Source: Leifsonia sp. ZF2019
GTDB lineage: Bacteria; Actinomycetota; Actinomycetes; Actinomycetales; Microbacteriaceae
Direction of reading: 5' to 3'
DNA length: 64,000 nt
Assembly: GCF_019924635.1 (NCBI RefSeq)
Contig: NZ_CP065037.1
Location: 3,596,001 to 3,660,000 of the forward strand
Shown: one piece after another, positions 62,680 to 64,000 of the stretch
Layout of the letters: the number at the start of each line of letters is the position of its first letter
Numbering within the stretch: the stretch's first letter is position 1
Position numbers and translations under genes: made by a program
Notes under the pieces: generated by a model
The model's database searches: none
Seen by the model: only the letters and a program-made list of their open reading frames with translations
Told to the model about the DNA's origin: nothing

Positions 62680-63645
62680 ATGCTGCACACGCCCGTTGAG
62701 AGCCGCGAACCCGCGCGGCGACGCCTCCCCATCAGCCGCCAGGAGGGCGCGCTGCTGGGGATCACCGCACTGTGGGGCTCGACCTTTCTCATCGTGCATC
62801 TCGCCATGCAGCACAGCGGTCCGTGGTTCTTCGTCGGCCTGCGCTTCGCGGTCGCCGGGCTGGTCGGCATCGTCGTGTTCCACCGCGCCCTGCGCGGGAT
62901 GCGCTGGCGCGACGTGGGGGCGGGCGCCGCGATCGGCTTCTCGATCGCGCTGGGCTACGGCCTGCAGACGATGGGCCTGCAGACGATCAGCAGCAGCACC
63001 TCCGCCTTCATCACCGCGCTCTACGTGCCGCTCGTGCCCCTGCTGCAGTGGCTCGTGTTCCGCCGCGCGCCACGCGCGCTCACCCTGGTCGGCGTCGCGC
63101 TCGCCTTCGTCGGTCTGCTGCTGCTCGCCGGACCGGACGCGCTGACCATCGGCCTCGGCTGGGGCGAGATCGCCACCCTCATCAGCACGCTGCCGATCGC
63201 GGCGGAGATCCTGCTGATCGGATTCTTCGCGAAGTCGGTGGACGCCGGGCGCGTCACCGTCGTGCAGCTGCTCGTCGCGGGGGCGGTCGGCTTCATCGCC
63301 ATGCCGTTCGCCGGAGAGGCCGCGCCGTCCTTCTCGTGGGCCTGGCTGCTGCCCGGCATCGGCCTCGGCGTCGCGAGCTGCGTCATCCAGCTCACGATGA
63401 ACTGGGCGCAGCGTTCGGTCTCGCCGACCCGGGCGACCATAATCTACGCCGGAGAGCCGGTGTGGGCAGGCCTCATCGGACGCATCGCGGGCGACCGCCT
63501 CCCGCCGATCGCGATCGCCGGGGCCTGCCTCATCGTCGCCGGTGTCATCGTGAGCGAACTGCGGCCCGGGAGGCGGAGGGCCGCCGATCCCGCCCCCGCC
63601 GCTCCCTCGTCCTCCGGCGCGGACCCGCAGCCCGACCTCGGCTAG
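62680..63645 (+). CDS. EamA/DMT-family transporter
   Basis: 321-residue permease with ten membrane segments in two EamA repeats, as in drug/metabolite exporters such as RhtA and YdcZ-like proteins. It opens with ITALWGSTFLIVHLAMQHSG and has LQTISSSTSAFITALYVPLV in the first half and RATIIYAGEPVWAGLIGRI in the second. The ATG at 62680 overlaps the palindromic operator; M62671 upstream is possible. The tail is Arg- then Pro/Ser-rich. Exports an amino acid or toxic metabolite, by family. Confidence 0.88.
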   Translation: MLHTPVESREPARRRLPISRQEGALLGITALWGSTFLIVHLAMQHSGPWFFVGLRFAVAGLVGIVVFHRALRGMRWRDVGAGAAIGFSIALGYGLQTMGLQTISSSTSAFITALYVPLVPLLQWLVFRRAPRALTLVGVALAFVGLLLLAGPDALTIGLGWGEIATLISTLPIAAEILLIGFFAKSVDAGRVTVVQLLVAGAVGFIAMPFAGEAAPSFSWAWLLPGIGLGVASCVIQLTMNWAQRSVSPTRATIIYAGEPVWAGLIGRIAGDRLPPIAIAGACLIVAGVIVSELRPGRRRAADPAPAAPSSSGADPQPDLG

Positions 63646-63687
63646 ACTCCGGCGCGCGGGCGTCTCCTGCCCGCGGAAGGAGCTCGG

Positions 63688-64000
63688 ATGACCGCCCGGG
63701 ACCATCGCGTCGCCGTCCTCGTGCTCGAGGGCGCGAAGCCGCTCGACGTCGGAATCCCGTCCCAAGTGTTCGCCCACCGGCCGAGCATGCCGTACGAGGT
63801 GCACGTGTGCGGCGCCGAACCGGGCCTCGTCACCGGCGGCGACGGACTCTCGTACCACGTCGCCGACGGGCTCGGCGCGCTGGAGTGGGCCGACACCGTC
63901 TTCGTGCCCGGCTACCGCGAGCCCGCGCGCACCGAGCCTCCCGCCGCCGTCGTCGAGGCGCTGCGCCGAGCCCACGACCGCGGCGCCCGCCTGGCCGCCA
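63688..64000 (+). CDS. GlxA-family transcriptional regulator, N-terminal part (cut by window edge)
   Basis: 104 codons from ATG 63688, open to the window end. The sequence (RVAVLVLEGAKPLDVGIPSQ, then HVCGAEPGLVTGGDGLSYHV and DTVFVPGYREPA) is the DJ-1/PfpI-like sensor domain of GlxA regulators, which end in an AraC-type HTH that would lie beyond the window. The ribosome site is cggaaggagctcgg. It follows the EamA gene by 42 bp in the same direction. Confidence 0.75.
   Translation, partial: MTARDHRVAVLVLEGAKPLDVGIPSQVFAHRPSMPYEVHVCGAEPGLVTGGDGLSYHVADGLGALEWADTVFVPGYREPARTEPPAAVVEALRRAHDRGARLAA

Overview
The window is high-GC actinobacterial DNA and best fits a member of Microbacteriaceae (Leifsonia-like). 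This rests on several things seen together: GTG starts and apparently leaderless genes, four-base ATGA/GTGA stop-start overlaps, a DUF7882-type protein next to another small Microbacteriaceae-type protein, a DUF6458-type protein, the long (about 478 residue) form of ArgG, and many sugar ABC transporters with LacI/DeoR regulators. The genus is an inference from gene content. No rRNA, tRNA, CRISPR array or prophage was seen, and no stretch over 300 bases lacks a gene or mobile element.

Layout. 1-773: 5' part of an IS30-family element cut by the window edge. 0.9-5.6 kb: asparagine-type permease, then a three-gene ECF vitamin/metal transporter behind an IdeR/DtxR-like box. 5.6-9.5 kb: two small proteins, an EAL phosphodiesterase and, divergent from it, an RsbQ-like hydrolase translationally coupled to a PAS-GAF-GGDEF diguanylate cyclase. 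9.5-15 kb: HAD phosphatase, MarR plus DHA2 exporter, a secreted protein and an OYE-family reductase. 15-19 kb: fructose operon (DeoR regulator, 1-phosphofructokinase, PTS EIIABC). 19-27.3 kb: LacI-controlled locus (binding protein, two permeases, GH2 enzyme, and a secreted sialidase-fold/ricin-lectin enzyme) tied together by four look-alike operators. 27.3-37.8 kb: a second sugar locus (SIS protein, binding protein, two permeases, two PfkB kinases, amidohydrolase, class II aldolase, GH4 galactosidase, DeoR regulator), which reads as an ABC-fed galactoside or amino-sugar route through tagatose phosphates. 38-45.7 kb: small proteins, DHA2 exporter coupled to glutaminase, Gfo/Idh/MocA oxidoreductase, 3-hydroxybutyrate dehydrogenase with two hydrolases. 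45.8-49.3 kb: TetR regulator divergent from agmatine deiminase plus amidase. 49.3-54.1 kb: TetR regulator beside a monooxygenase with an in-frame stop, lipoproteins, argG. 54.2-64 kb: hydrolase, MarR, diacylglycerol kinase, Ser/Thr kinase, small membrane proteins, a complete IS30 element, PLP decarboxylase, XRE-cupin regulator divergent from an EamA exporter, and the start of a GlxA-type regulator.

The most unusual structure is non-coding. Five copies of an exactly 59-bp, nearly perfect nested palindrome lie at gene ends through the first 38 kb, in one case supplying the last codons of a kinase. A second IS30 element has inserted in the loop of a 25-bp perfect inverted repeat between two convergent genes, splitting an apparent bidirectional terminator. 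Two lesions stand out: a TAA at codon 4 of a flavin monooxygenase, and an apparent one-base frameshift at the start of the exporter coupled to glutaminase.
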